Positions 1-7,749 of a stretch of DNA of 11,149 bases are shown here, one piece after another. Under the pieces are notes generated by a model that did not search any database, was not told where the DNA came from, and saw nothing but the letters and a program-made list of their open reading frames with translations. A program made the position numbers and the translations under genes. How positions within the stretch are numbered: position 1 is the stretch's first letter; each line of letters starts with the position of its first letter. Source of the stretch: Kiritimatiellia bacterium (GTDB lineage: Bacteria; Verrucomicrobiota; Kiritimatiellia; RFP12; UBA1067); contig JAEDMN010000103.1 in NCBI GenBank assembly GCA_016302985.1, positions 1 through 11,149 on the forward strand, read 5' to 3'.

Positions 1-13
1 CCCGCCTCCGTGC

Positions 14-3000
14 CTAGCGGAGCACCAGGACGGTGGCCTGCTGGTAGCCGAACTTCAGCGTGCGGCCGCCGTCCGTCAGAAAGGCGCGCCAGGGCGAAGG
101 CAGGTCGACGGCCGGCGCCTTCGCGAGCGGCGTCGCGAAGGTGGCGAGCACACCGGCGGCCTTGTCCGGATCGAGCGCCTCGGCGTTCGTGATGCGGATG
201 CTGTCCGGCAGCGTGACGGCGGCCTCGAAGACGAGGCTCGTGGCCTTGTCCTGCGCGGTCGCGGCGTCGAAGGTCAGGCAGTCCGAGATCACGAGACCGC
301 CGTTCCTCACGACGCCGGAACCGCCGATCGTCGGAACGGTCTGGGTCTTGCCGTTCAGGTCGAGCGTGCCGGCCGAGAGGCGGACGGCGCTGCCGGCCGG
401 AAGCGAGCCGACCTCGGAGGAGACGAGCGTCGCGTTGGTGACGAACGTCTCGCCGCCGTAGGTGTTGGACGTGCCGTCGAGGCGGAAGGTGCCGCCGCCC
501 GAGACCGTGAGGCCGCCGGACGCGACGTTGTCCGCGAGCGTGACGGGGCAGGTGACGGACTTAGACCGGTTGCCGAGCTTGATGGTGGCGGTGGCGGTCG
601 TGTAGCCCCAGCCGGGGGAGGTGACGACGATCCCGCCGATCTTGCCGGTCGCGTGGTCGAACGCGCACCAGGCGGTCGCGCCCTGGCCGTCGCCCGTGAT
701 GACGACCTCGGGGGAGCCGATCTGGTCCGTGAGGACCGTGCCGGACGGAATCGTGATCTTCGCGACGCCCTTGCCGGTCGGGGCCGTGAACGGCACGGAA
801 CCGTTCGTGACCTTCTTGCCGTTCGTGTCGATCGTCGCGCCCTTCGCGTTGACGCGCACGCAGTCGACGACCCTGATGTCCGCGCCGAAGATCCTGTAGT
901 AGTCTTCCGCGGACGCCGTCGCGCGGAACGTGCCGCCGTCGAAGTTGACGTAGCCCTTCGCCTCCGCCGTGCGCTTGCCGGCCTCCCAGTCGGCCTTGCG
1001 GACACACGCACCCGCGAAGACGCCGCCGTTGAAGTTCACGACGGAGGTGAACACGTTCGTGCGCTCGACGATGGCGATGCCGCCAGCGGACACGCTGGCC
1101 GTGCCGTCGACCGTCAGCACGGCGGTGCCGGAGGTCCTGCCCTTCTGTCCCCACTGCTGCTCGCCCATGCGGATGTAGTCGTTCGGGTTCGTGAACGTGC
1201 CGCCGGAGAAGCGGACGCGCGCCGTGCCGCCGCGGCTCGGGGCGAAGCCCTGGTTGCGGACCTTCACCGTGCCGCCCGTCTGCTCGAAGACGCCGACGCC
1301 GTCCGTGCCCGTGCCGATGCCCAGCCAGCCGACGATGTCGTAGGTGCCGGCGTAGACGCCGGTGAAGCCGTAGCCGGAGGCACCGAGGTGGCCGTCGTTC
1401 GCTTCGCGGCTGAGCGTGCACACCGAACCGCCGTCCACGTAGAGCGCGCCGATCGTGCCGAAGTCGTAGGCGGTCTGGATCTTGTTCGTGACCGCGCCGC
1501 CCGCGAGGACGGAGAGGATGGCGCCCTTCGAGCCGCCGTCCTGGATGCGGACCTCCGCGGTGCCGCCGCCGGTCGACGGGACGAAGCGGGCGAGCGCCGC
1601 GCCGTCCTTCACGACCACGCGGCAGGGGGCCGCGTTGTTCGTCTGGCCGACCGTGCAGTAGTTGTTCGTCCAGTTCAGGTAGCCCGTGCCGCTGAAGACG
1701 GTCGTGCCCTGGCGGAGGTGGAGGCCGCCCAGCACGACGCCGTCGTTGTCGCCGGCGACGTTGAACGTGCCGCCGTTGTTGCGGAGGACGGAGCCGTCCG
1801 CGAGGCGTCCCGTGTAGGTGAACGTGCCGGCGTTGAAGGAGCCGATCTGGACAGGGGCCGCGAAGTCCTGCGCGAGGACATGCTCGGCGTTCGCCGCGAG
1901 GTAGGGGGCGATGAAGCCGCCGGCGGTCGCGTTGCCGTTGTAGGTCGCGCGCTCGGCGAGCGCCTTGACGTCCGAACCCTGCCAGTTCGCGGGGTCGTAG
2001 GCGAGGACGCCGCAGGTGAGCGTCACCGGGGCCGCGGCGGGGACGGAGCCCGGATACTTCGCGACGAGGCCGCCCGTCTCGGAGCCGTTCAGCTTGACGC
2101 CGCCCGTGAAGTCGTTCGCCTCGTGGTCCAGGAAGACGAAGTGGTGGCTCTCCTTCCGCAGGCTGCCCGCGCCGGAGATCTTGCCCTTGAGGTTCTGGCG
2201 CATGTTGGCGGTGCTCGAGTACGTGCGCAGGTAGACGGTGCCGTCGGTCAGCGTGATCGGGCCCGCAAGGTTGTTCATGGTGTCGGACGTGCCCGCGCCG
2301 AGGCTGATCGCCGAGCCACCCTTCGCGACGAGCGTCCAGTCGAAGGTCAGGGGCGGGCCCCAGAAGCCGAACGTCACGCCGGGCTCGAGCGTGAAGGTGT
2401 TGTCCGAACCGCCCGAGAACGTGTTCACGTTCTGGGCGATGGGGTTCATGTAGCCGGAGCACTTCAGGTGGCCGTTCCGCCAGGTGCCGCCGTTGATCAT
2501 GAATTGGGCCTCGGTGTTGGGGAAGAGGTCGAGCACGTGACCGCCGCAGTCAACCGTGCCACCGCCGAAGCCCAAGCGGCTGTTGGGCGAGGAGACCAGC
2601 GCGTCGCCCGCGAGGAGGACGTCGGAGAACATCGAGTCGCAGTTCCACTGATTGTTCGGGGCGCTGCTGCGGTAGAAACGCAGGGCGCCCGTGCCGTCCG
2701 GGCCGTAGCCGGAGATGACGAACTGATTGTTGAAGCGCTTGTCGCCCTGGCCCCGGGGCGCGGGCGCGTTCACGTACAGCTGCGCGCCGTCGAAGACGGT
2801 GATCGTGTTCTCCTTCTTGTTGCCGAGCGTCGGGATGATGCCGATCTGGGCGGACTGGATCTCGAGGACGCCGCCGCGGACCTCGGTGACGCCCGTGAAG
2901 GTCGCGTTCGCGTCGTTGGTGACGACGGCGCGGCCCGCGCCGAGCTTGACGACCTTCGTGAGCGAGGCCGCGAGCGGGGCGGAGTAGGTGACGGTCTGGC

Positions 3001-4108
3001 CGGCCGCGACGTCGAGCGTGAGGACGTTGTCCACGACCGAGCTGCCGCTGTAGTTCACGTTGACGGAGCCGGCGGAGATCCAGGACGCGCCGGCGTCGTA
3101 GCGCGCGGAGGCGACGGCCGAGCCGGCCACGTTCGCCGCGCCGACGTACAGCGGGGTCTCGCCCCTGACGGCGACCTGCGCGCCCGCGGCGACCGTGAGG
3201 GCGTCCGCGAAGCGTCCCGCCGGAACCGCGGTGAAGGTCACCGTGCCGCCGCCCGTGACGGAGACGGAGGCGGGGACCTGCGCGAGGTTCGCGCAGGAGA
3301 GCGTGACGGAGCCGGCGGAGGTGTCGATGGCGACGGCGTCGCCCGCGGCCGGGACGTGCGTCGCGGAGGCGCCGCCGGCGGACCAGTTGCCGACGTCGTT
3401 CCAGTCGGCGCCGTTCGCGCCCGTCCACGTGAGCGCGCCGGTGTACGCATCCGTCGCGACGTCGCCGCCGCTCGTCAGCGCATGGCCCACGGCGGGCCTG
3501 CAGTAGGTCGCGGAGACCGCCTCCTTCAGGACGGCCTGGCCGCCATACACGTACGGCACGTAGTCGCGCACGAGGACGCCGTCCTCGAAGATGCGCAGGC
3601 CGTAGAGGCGCACCTGGGCGAAGTTGCCGACGGTGCCGGAGATGTTGTTCGCGAAGATGTAGAGGGGGAAGCGGGCGGACAGCGTGCGGGCCGTCGTCAT
3701 CGTCTGGTCGCTCCGCGCCTTCGTCCAGGAGCCGTCCGCCTGCCAGGTCTCGAGGGTGGCGAGGCTCGCCGGACAGTCGAGCGTGATGCGGCGGCGGTCG
3801 GCCGTGGCCTTGACGTCCGTCGACTGCCAGTTGCCGTCGTGGTTCTGGACGGCCCAGGCGTAGTTGCCTCCGCCGTTGATGTAGCTGCTGAAGGTGATGC
3901 CGGCGTTGCCGCCCGACTCGCCGAAGACGCGCTGCTGCAGGGTCGTCACGTCGACGTAGGCGAAGTCCGCGACGATCTTCGTCTTCGGCGTGGGCCTGTA
4001 GCCCGTGTCCACGTACTGCGTGCCGTCCGACTGCACCCAGCCATCCTCGGCGAACGACATGCCGCCCGCGGCAAGCGCGATGCCAACCAGAATCAACCGT
4101 TTCGTCAT
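14..4108 (-). CDS. Giant secreted beta-rich surface protein with autotransporter-associated (PATR) repeats
   Basis: This 1364-residue protein has a Sec signal MTKRLILVGIALAAGGMSFA, with likely cleavage after A20. Residues about 21-200 look like a LamG/concanavalin-A-like domain: QSDGTQYVDTGY at 26-37 and LYGLRIFEDGVLVRDYVP at 168-185. A linker with WTGANGADWNDVGNW (228-242) leads to a long Gly/Thr/Val-rich region whose rungs often end GGTF or GGTV (288, 517, 779, 946, 969, 1058, 1205). Classic PATR text occurs near 1198-1273 (NTYGGETFVTNATL, then LSAGTLDLNGK), with weaker copies at about 387-420 and 644-692. A different module lies at 1135-1176. Such repeats form stacked beta strands in surface passengers, but the C terminus (TLKFGYQQATVLVLR) shows neither a beta-barrel nor PEP-CTERM or LPXTG signals, so anchoring is unknown. 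No catalytic motif is seen; a binding or adhesin role beside glycan enzymes is inferred. Confidence 0.85.
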   Translation of the reverse strand: MTKRLILVGIALAAGGMSFAEDGWVQSDGTQYVDTGYRPTPKTKIVADFAYVDVTTLQQRVFGESGGNAGITFSSYINGGGNYAWAVQNHDGNWQSTDVKATADRRRITLDCPASLATLETWQADGSWTKARSDQTMTTARTLSARFPLYIFANNISGTVGNFAQVRLYGLRIFEDGVLVRDYVPYVYGGQAVLKEAVSATYCRPAVGHALTSGGDVATDAYTGALTWTGANGADWNDVGNWSAGGASATHVPAAGDAVAIDTSAGSVTLSCANLAQVPASVSVTGGGTVTFTAVPAGRFADALTVAAGAQVAVRGETPLYVGAANVAGSAVASARYDAGASWISAGSVNVNYSGSSVVDNVLTLDVAAGQTVTYSAPLAASLTKVVKLGAGRAVVTNDANATFTGVTEVRGGVLEIQSAQIGIIPTLGNKKENTITVFDGAQLYVNAPAPRGQGDKRFNNQFVISGYGPDGTGALRFYRSSAPNNQWNCDSMFSDVLLAGDALVSSPNSRLGFGGGTVDCGGHVLDLFPNTEAQFMINGGTWRNGHLKCSGYMNPIAQNVNTFSGGSDNTFTLEPGVTFGFWGPPLTFDWTLVAKGGSAISLGAGTSDTMNNLAGPITLTDGTVYLRTYSSTANMRQNLKGKISGAGSLRKESHHFVFLDHEANDFTGGVKLNGSETGGLVAKYPGSVPAAAPVTLTCGVLAYDPANWQGSDVKALAERATYNGNATAGGFIAPYLAANAEHVLAQDFAAPVQIGSFNAGTFTYTGRLADGSVLRNNGGTFNVAGDNDGVVLGGLHLRQGTTVFSGTGYLNWTNNYCTVGQTNNAAPCRVVVKDGAALARFVPSTGGGTAEVRIQDGGSKGAILSVLAGGAVTNKIQTAYDFGTIGALYVDGGSVCTLSREANDGHLGASGYGFTGVYAGTYDIVGWLGIGTGTDGVGVFEQTGGTVKVRNQGFAPSRGGTARVRFSGGTFTNPNDYIRMGEQQWGQKGRTSGTAVLTVDGTASVSAGGIAIVERTNVFTSVVNFNGGVFAGACVRKADWEAGKRTAEAKGYVNFDGGTFRATASAEDYYRIFGADIRVVDCVRVNAKGATIDTNGKKVTNGSVPFTAPTGKGVAKITIPSGTVLTDQIGSPEVVITGDGQGATAWCAFDHATGKIGGIVVTSPGWGYTTATATIKLGNRSKSVTCPVTLADNVASGGLTVSGGGTFRLDGTSNTYGGETFVTNATLVSSEVGSLPAGSAVRLSAGTLDLNGKTQTVPTIGGSGVVRNGGLVISDCLTFDAATAQDKATSLVFEAAVTLPDSIRITNAEALDPDKAAGVLATFATPLAKAPAVDLPSPWRAFLTDGGRTLKFGYQQATVLVLR
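290..517 (-). repeat. Best-preserved PATR repeat segment in the surface protein
   Basis: This stretch codes residues about 1198-1273. It has the usual order of the repeat: GGLTVSGGGTFRLDG, then NTYGGETFVTNATL, GSLPAG, LSAGTLDLNGK and IGGSGVVRNGG. It is a protein-level repeat; the DNA copies elsewhere in the gene are diverged and are not direct repeats. Confidence 0.7.
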
Positions 4109-4114
4109 CACACA

Positions 4115-4120
4115 CCTCCC
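4115..4120 (-). promoter_or_regulatory. Shine-Dalgarno of the PATR-repeat protein gene
   Basis: The minus strand reads GGGAGG, 6 nt before ATG 4108, in the 28-nt gap after the GH20-like gene. It supports the start that yields a proper signal peptide and rejects the 60-codon upstream extension, which runs through the end of the previous gene. Confidence 0.8.
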
Positions 4121-4136
4121 TTTTGCGACCATGACA

Positions 4137-5291
4137 TCACATTTTGAAATGGCGGTCCATCGCGGCGGCGAAGAGGTCGATGCCCGCGAGCGTCGCGGAG
4201 ATCTGCTTCCTCCCCTTTTCGCCGGGTTCGTCCGGAATCGTGCGCTTCCAGGGGGCGGTGTAGAGGCCCTTGAGGAGCGCGGGGTCAAGGCGTTCGCGGG
4301 CGAACTTCGCCATCGCCTCGGCGGCGTCCGGCGTGGACCAGTTGGAGGTGCAGCCGAGCATCTCGTAGCCCTTCGCGTTCAGTTCGACGAAGGAGGCGGC
4401 AAGATTGCGCTGCACGTCCCAGCTGCCGACCTTCTTCTCGAAGGAGGCGTCCCAGGCGAGGTACTTGTCCGTGAAGTTGGTGCCGTAGTACCAGGGGGAC
4501 ATGAGGGCGGACTTCGGCATCTTCCGGAAGAACTCCTCGCGTCCGCAGCAGATCTTGTCCGACCACAGCGTGGCGCGGGAGCCGTTGCGCTCGACCTCGC
4601 GGATGCAGAAGAGCAGGTCGTGCCACCAGAGGTCGCCCTGGCGGCAGACGGCGAGGAAGTGGTTCTTCGCGGCGACGGGAATCTCCTCGTCGAAGCCGAG
4701 GTGGAAGAGGGGCGGCGTGTCGAAGATCTCGCAGACGTCGCGGATGACATCCGCGACGACCTGGTAGTACTTCCGCGTGGAGACCATGCGGTGGTACTCC
4801 TTCAACCAGGCGTCGTGGCAGGTGGAGAAGTTCAGCTTCGGGACGGGCACGATGCCGAGCGAACGGATGCGCGCGAGTTCGGCGCGGAACTTCTCGACGC
4901 TCCACGTGCCGGCGACCGCGAGCTCGGGGTGGCTCGGGTAGGCGACGCCCTCGCCGAGGTCGATGAAGAGCAGGTTCAGCTTCTTCTCCGCCATGCGGTC
5001 GACGCTCCGCTTCCAGAGGTCGTCGCGGCACTGGAGGTAGCTGTGGTAGGGGCTGACCGTGCCGGCGGGTCCCTGGGGGTTGGGGCGCTTCAGCTCCTCC
5101 TCGGCGCTACGCGCCCAGTCGTCCGGGCCCGTGTCGAAGTCGCCCCACATGTTCGAGCCGAGGTGCAGCAGCGCGCCGCGGCAGAACTCCGGCAGCGTGC
5201 CGCCGGCCGGCTTCGCCGTCGCGCAGCCCGTGGCCAGCGCGCCCGCCGCGAGCGCGGCGGAGCCCAGGAACGTCCGTCGATCCATCTTCAT
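4137..5291 (-). CDS. Putative Tat-exported lipoprotein, GH20-like TIM-barrel glycosidase
   Basis: This 384-residue protein starts MKMDRRTFLGSAALAAGALATGC: a twin-arginine motif (RRTFLG) and a lipobox, LATGC, with C23 as the lipidation site, so it is probably anchored in a membrane. The rest reads as a (beta/alpha)8 barrel without membrane segments. FHLGFDEE at 196-203 resembles the HxGGDE motif of GH20 beta-hexosaminidases, where the Asp-Glu pair drives substrate-assisted catalysis; D201 and E202 are the candidates here. Just upstream, FRAELARIRSLGIVPVPKLN at about 135-154 resembles the GH20 strand before that motif. TLWSDKI (241-247) and the Trp/Tyr-rich SPWYYG (265-270) could line the sugar site. 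GH20 enzymes often carry a separate N-terminal domain, which is missing here. It may belong to a divergent or unassigned family, so beta-N-acetylhexosaminide cleavage is inference. Confidence 0.65.
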   Translation of the reverse strand: MKMDRRTFLGSAALAAGALATGCATAKPAGGTLPEFCRGALLHLGSNMWGDFDTGPDDWARSAEEELKRPNPQGPAGTVSPYHSYLQCRDDLWKRSVDRMAEKKLNLLFIDLGEGVAYPSHPELAVAGTWSVEKFRAELARIRSLGIVPVPKLNFSTCHDAWLKEYHRMVSTRKYYQVVADVIRDVCEIFDTPPLFHLGFDEEIPVAAKNHFLAVCRQGDLWWHDLLFCIREVERNGSRATLWSDKICCGREEFFRKMPKSALMSPWYYGTNFTDKYLAWDASFEKKVGSWDVQRNLAASFVELNAKGYEMLGCTSNWSTPDAAEAMAKFARERLDPALLKGLYTAPWKRTIPDEPGEKGRKQISATLAGIDLFAAAMDRHFKM

Positions 5292-5298
5292 CCCACAT

Positions 5299-5304
5299 CC
5301 CCTT
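5299..5304 (-). promoter_or_regulatory. Shine-Dalgarno of the GH20-like lipoprotein gene
   Basis: The minus strand reads AAGGGG within GAGGAAGGGG, ending 7 nt before the ATG at 5291. A second in-frame ATG at 5285 is possible, but the first has the better spacing. The whole site lies in the 20-nt gap after the metallophosphoesterase stop. Confidence 0.65.
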
Positions 5305-5311
5305 CCTCGGT

Positions 5312-7735
5312 TCAGTACGAATAGCCGCGGTCGCGCGCCGGGCCGCCGGCGCCGATGCGGAAGACCTTGAGCTCGCGCGTCGCGGGCTTGAACGCGACGA
5401 GGTCGACGAGCATCTGCGACCCGCGGTTGAACGGCGTCTTGACGGCGCCGTTGTCCTTCGGGAAGTCCTTGTCCCCGACGCCGCCGTAGCCCTGCGTGAT
5501 CGTGTAGTGCACGCCGTTCTCGAGCAGGTGGTTGTCGTAGTGGCTGTCGCCGAAGAAGCAGCCCGCGAAACGCGTGTCGACGTTCTTCGTGAAGTCCCAG
5601 GCGACGCCGTCGGCCGAGCCGGCGCGCCGCGCGACGAAGTCCTCGACCATCTTGATGAAGACCTCCTGGCGGCCGGCGCGCGTGTTCTCGTAGTGGATCC
5701 AGTAGCCGGCCTTCGTCTGGATGCAGAAGTGCTGGCAGACGGCGGCGGTCCAGCCCGGCGCGAGCTTCAGGTTGTCCGCGACGAACTGGAGCTGGGCCTT
5801 CGAGTAGCCGTAGTAGCCCTCGTCGGAGGAGTTGAGCACGAAGACGCGCGTCCTCTTCGCCGGCAGGTCGAGGTAGCCCCAGGACTTGTTGGCGCCGGAC
5901 TTGAAGGCGTGGCCATGCTTCGCCATCAGGCCGTTGAACGTCTCGCCGAAGCGCGCGCTGGAGACGAACGTCTTCTTCTTCGGGTCGCCGTGGTCGTGGT
6001 TGCCGAGGGCGAAGAGGACGGGGCGCGGGTTCTCCGCGTAGATCGCCTGCGTCGTCGCGAGGCGCGCGTCGACCTCGGCCTGGTCCTTCGGCCCGACCTG
6101 GAAGTCGTGGTCCCCGAGGTCCGCGAGGAAGTCGCAGCCCGCGCGCGCGGCGGCCTTCTGGGCGAGGAACTGGTGGGCGAGGGAGTCGCTCCAGTCGACC
6201 GAGTCGCCGAGCCCGACGAGGCGCGAGTGGACGTCGGTGATCACCGTGAAGGCGACCGTCGTGTCGGCGCCCTTCCAGGCGTTGTAGCGGGCGACCGCCG
6301 CGGCGATCTCCTGCTCGGCCCAGGCGGGGATCGCGCCGGCGGGGAGCGACACCTTCCAGGGGGCGGAGACGATCTCGTGGCCCTTCTTCCCGTAGCATTC
6401 GACGGGGCGGACCGCGAAGCGGACCGTCTCGCCGGCGGGCAGTTCGGAGAGGGCGAAGACGCACTTGCCGGACTTCGCCTCGCGGGCGGGCGCGAGGTAG
6501 AACTTCTCGGCGTGGACGCGCTTCGAGGCGACCTCGTGGTCCACGTCGTAGGTGTAGGCCAGCGCGCGGACCTCGTAGTCGAGCACGCGGGACGTGGCGC
6601 TGGGCTTCGCGGCGGGGAAGGAGACCGTCACCTGGGGCGTGTCCACGCCCTTGCGGTTCTTCCCGACCGCCGCCGAGAGGGAGACCTTCGCGCCCGGGGC
6701 GAATTCGGGGGCGACCATCTTCGCGGCGCGCGTCTCGAACGCGAACGCCTTCGAGCCATCGAGGGGGACGATCCAGTCGGGGCCGAGCTTCTCGCCGTAG
6801 ACGAACTCGCGGCGCTCGATCAGGAGCGAATCGCCGTAGACGCGCACGACCTGCCCCTGCTTGCCCTCGTGCTCGTCGAGGTTCGGCATCTGGCGGACGG
6901 GGCAGCGCACCCATTCGCAGTCCTCGCCGTTCTCGCGTCCGTACTGCGAGAAGATGTAGCGGAGCGAGCTCGTGCCGATCGAGGTGAAGGCGCCCTGCCA
7001 GACGCAGCGGTCGTCCGTCAGCGAGTAGTGGGAGTGTCCGGAGAAGGCGACCGCGTTCGGGAACTTCGAGAGCGCGGCCGTCGCGACGCCACCGTCGTGG
7101 CCCCAGGCCCAGGGGCCCTGCACCGTGTTGCCGGGGTGGGGGTGCTGCGCGTAGAAGAACGGCTTGCCGTTGCGGAGGCCGAGGCGGTCCGCGTTCGCCT
7201 GCAGGAACGCGTCGAGCTGCTTCTCGTAGCCCCAGTGGGCGCCGACGAAGACGTAGCCCTTCACCTGCTTGGCGTAGACGCCCTGCCAGGGTTCGCGCAG
7301 GATGCGCTCCCAGTTGGCCTTGCGGTCCGTCACGAGCTTGTGCGCAGGCCAGTCCTTCGGGTCGAGGCCCTTCGACTTGAGCTCGCCGTCGCCGTAGTTG
7401 GAGACGTCGTGGTTGCCGTAGACGAAGAGCTTCTCGACGGTGCGGCCGTCGGGGGCCTTGTTGTCCGGGAAGACCTTGAACCACGCGGCGGCGACCTTCT
7501 CGAGCTGGTGGACGAGGCCGGTGTCGGCCATGTCGCCCGCGATGACCACGCCGTCGACGCCCGCGTCGCGGAAGAAGGCCAGCGCCTTCTCGAAGACGGG
7601 GACCTGCTCCTGCGTGTGGATGTGGATGTCGCTCAGCACGCCGAGCGTCAGGTTCGGACGGACCGGGTTGTCCGCAAACGCGCCACCGGCCGCGGCGGCC
7701 GCGGTGGCGAGGAATCCCCTTCTTGAAATCTCCAT
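5312..7735 (-). CDS. Tat-exported protein with two metallophosphoesterase domains
   Basis: This 807-residue protein starts MEISRRGFLATAAAAAGGAFA, a twin-arginine signal with likely cleavage after A21. Domain 1 (about 28-240) carries a full calcineurin-like metal site: D36-x-H38 in SDIHIH, D68 in AGDMAD, N108-H109 in YGNHD, H198 in QHPH and GHSH at 233-236. Residues about 341-465 look like a beta-sandwich of fibronectin type III kind (LPAGETVRFAVRPVECYGKKG). Domain 2 (about 494-750) repeats the plan with D501-x-H503, D542, N579-H580 and H669, but its last motif is G729-D730-S731-H732, with Asp for the first His. The family hydrolyses phosphomonoesters or diesters with two metals; the Tat signal places this one outside the cytoplasm. 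Its substrate may be phosphorylated glycans, nucleotides or lipids; none can be chosen from sequence. The stop lies 20 nt before the next gene. Confidence 0.9.
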   Translation of the reverse strand: MEISRRGFLATAAAAAGGAFADNPVRPNLTLGVLSDIHIHTQEQVPVFEKALAFFRDAGVDGVVIAGDMADTGLVHQLEKVAAAWFKVFPDNKAPDGRTVEKLFVYGNHDVSNYGDGELKSKGLDPKDWPAHKLVTDRKANWERILREPWQGVYAKQVKGYVFVGAHWGYEKQLDAFLQANADRLGLRNGKPFFYAQHPHPGNTVQGPWAWGHDGGVATAALSKFPNAVAFSGHSHYSLTDDRCVWQGAFTSIGTSSLRYIFSQYGRENGEDCEWVRCPVRQMPNLDEHEGKQGQVVRVYGDSLLIERREFVYGEKLGPDWIVPLDGSKAFAFETRAAKMVAPEFAPGAKVSLSAAVGKNRKGVDTPQVTVSFPAAKPSATSRVLDYEVRALAYTYDVDHEVASKRVHAEKFYLAPAREAKSGKCVFALSELPAGETVRFAVRPVECYGKKGHEIVSAPWKVSLPAGAIPAWAEQEIAAAVARYNAWKGADTTVAFTVITDVHSRLVGLGDSVDWSDSLAHQFLAQKAAARAGCDFLADLGDHDFQVGPKDQAEVDARLATTQAIYAENPRPVLFALGNHDHGDPKKKTFVSSARFGETFNGLMAKHGHAFKSGANKSWGYLDLPAKRTRVFVLNSSDEGYYGYSKAQLQFVADNLKLAPGWTAAVCQHFCIQTKAGYWIHYENTRAGRQEVFIKMVEDFVARRAGSADGVAWDFTKNVDTRFAGCFFGDSHYDNHLLENGVHYTITQGYGGVGDKDFPKDNGAVKTPFNRGSQMLVDLVAFKPATRELKVFRIGAGGPARDRGYSY

Positions 7736-7740
7736 ACTTT

Positions 7741-7745
7741 CTCCT
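7741..7745 (-). promoter_or_regulatory. Shine-Dalgarno of the dual metallophosphoesterase gene
   Basis: The minus strand reads AGGAG, 5 nt before ATG 7735, in the AT-richer 14-nt gap after the glycosyltransferase stop. It fixes the start that gives a clean Tat signal; the longer open frame upstream overlaps the glycosyltransferase gene and is not supported. Confidence 0.8.
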
Positions 7746-7749
7746 ATTT

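Noticed and set aside
1..13. Search for a terminator after the last gene
   Set aside because: Only 13 bases follow the stop in this window, too few to see any hairpin.
14..900. Autotransporter beta-barrel at the C terminus of the PATR protein
   Set aside because: The last 300 residues continue the repeat pattern and lack alternating amphipathic strands with a terminal aromatic residue, so a classic type V system is not supported.
926..1780. Recurring DNA word gaacgtgccgccg (926, 1193, 1765) as a possible regulatory or uptake repeat
   Set aside because: Each copy is in frame and codes GGTF at a rung end of the PATR protein, so protein repetition explains it.
653..4147. Open frame of 1164 codons on the plus strand opposite the PATR gene
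   Set aside because: The translation is Arg/Ala/Val/Gly/Asp-rich with no recognisable fold. Long antisense frames are expected where codons end in G or C, and the minus strand has signal peptide, domains and a ribosome binding site.
4109..4288. Possible 60-codon N-terminal extension of the PATR protein
   Set aside because: It overlaps the GH20-like gene in another frame, is low-complexity, and would bury the signal peptide. GGGAGG before 4108 marks the real start.
7683..7707. Near-palindromic GC-rich stretch that could be a hairpin terminator or operator
   Set aside because: It lies inside the Tat signal of the metallophosphoesterase and is explained by Ala/Gly codons (GCC, GCG, GGT); there is no T-run. 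An effect on early translation cannot be excluded.
5507..7726. Open frame of 739 codons on the plus strand opposite the metallophosphoesterase
   Set aside because: It is a compositional shadow of the same kind; the minus-strand protein carries all metal-site motifs in order.
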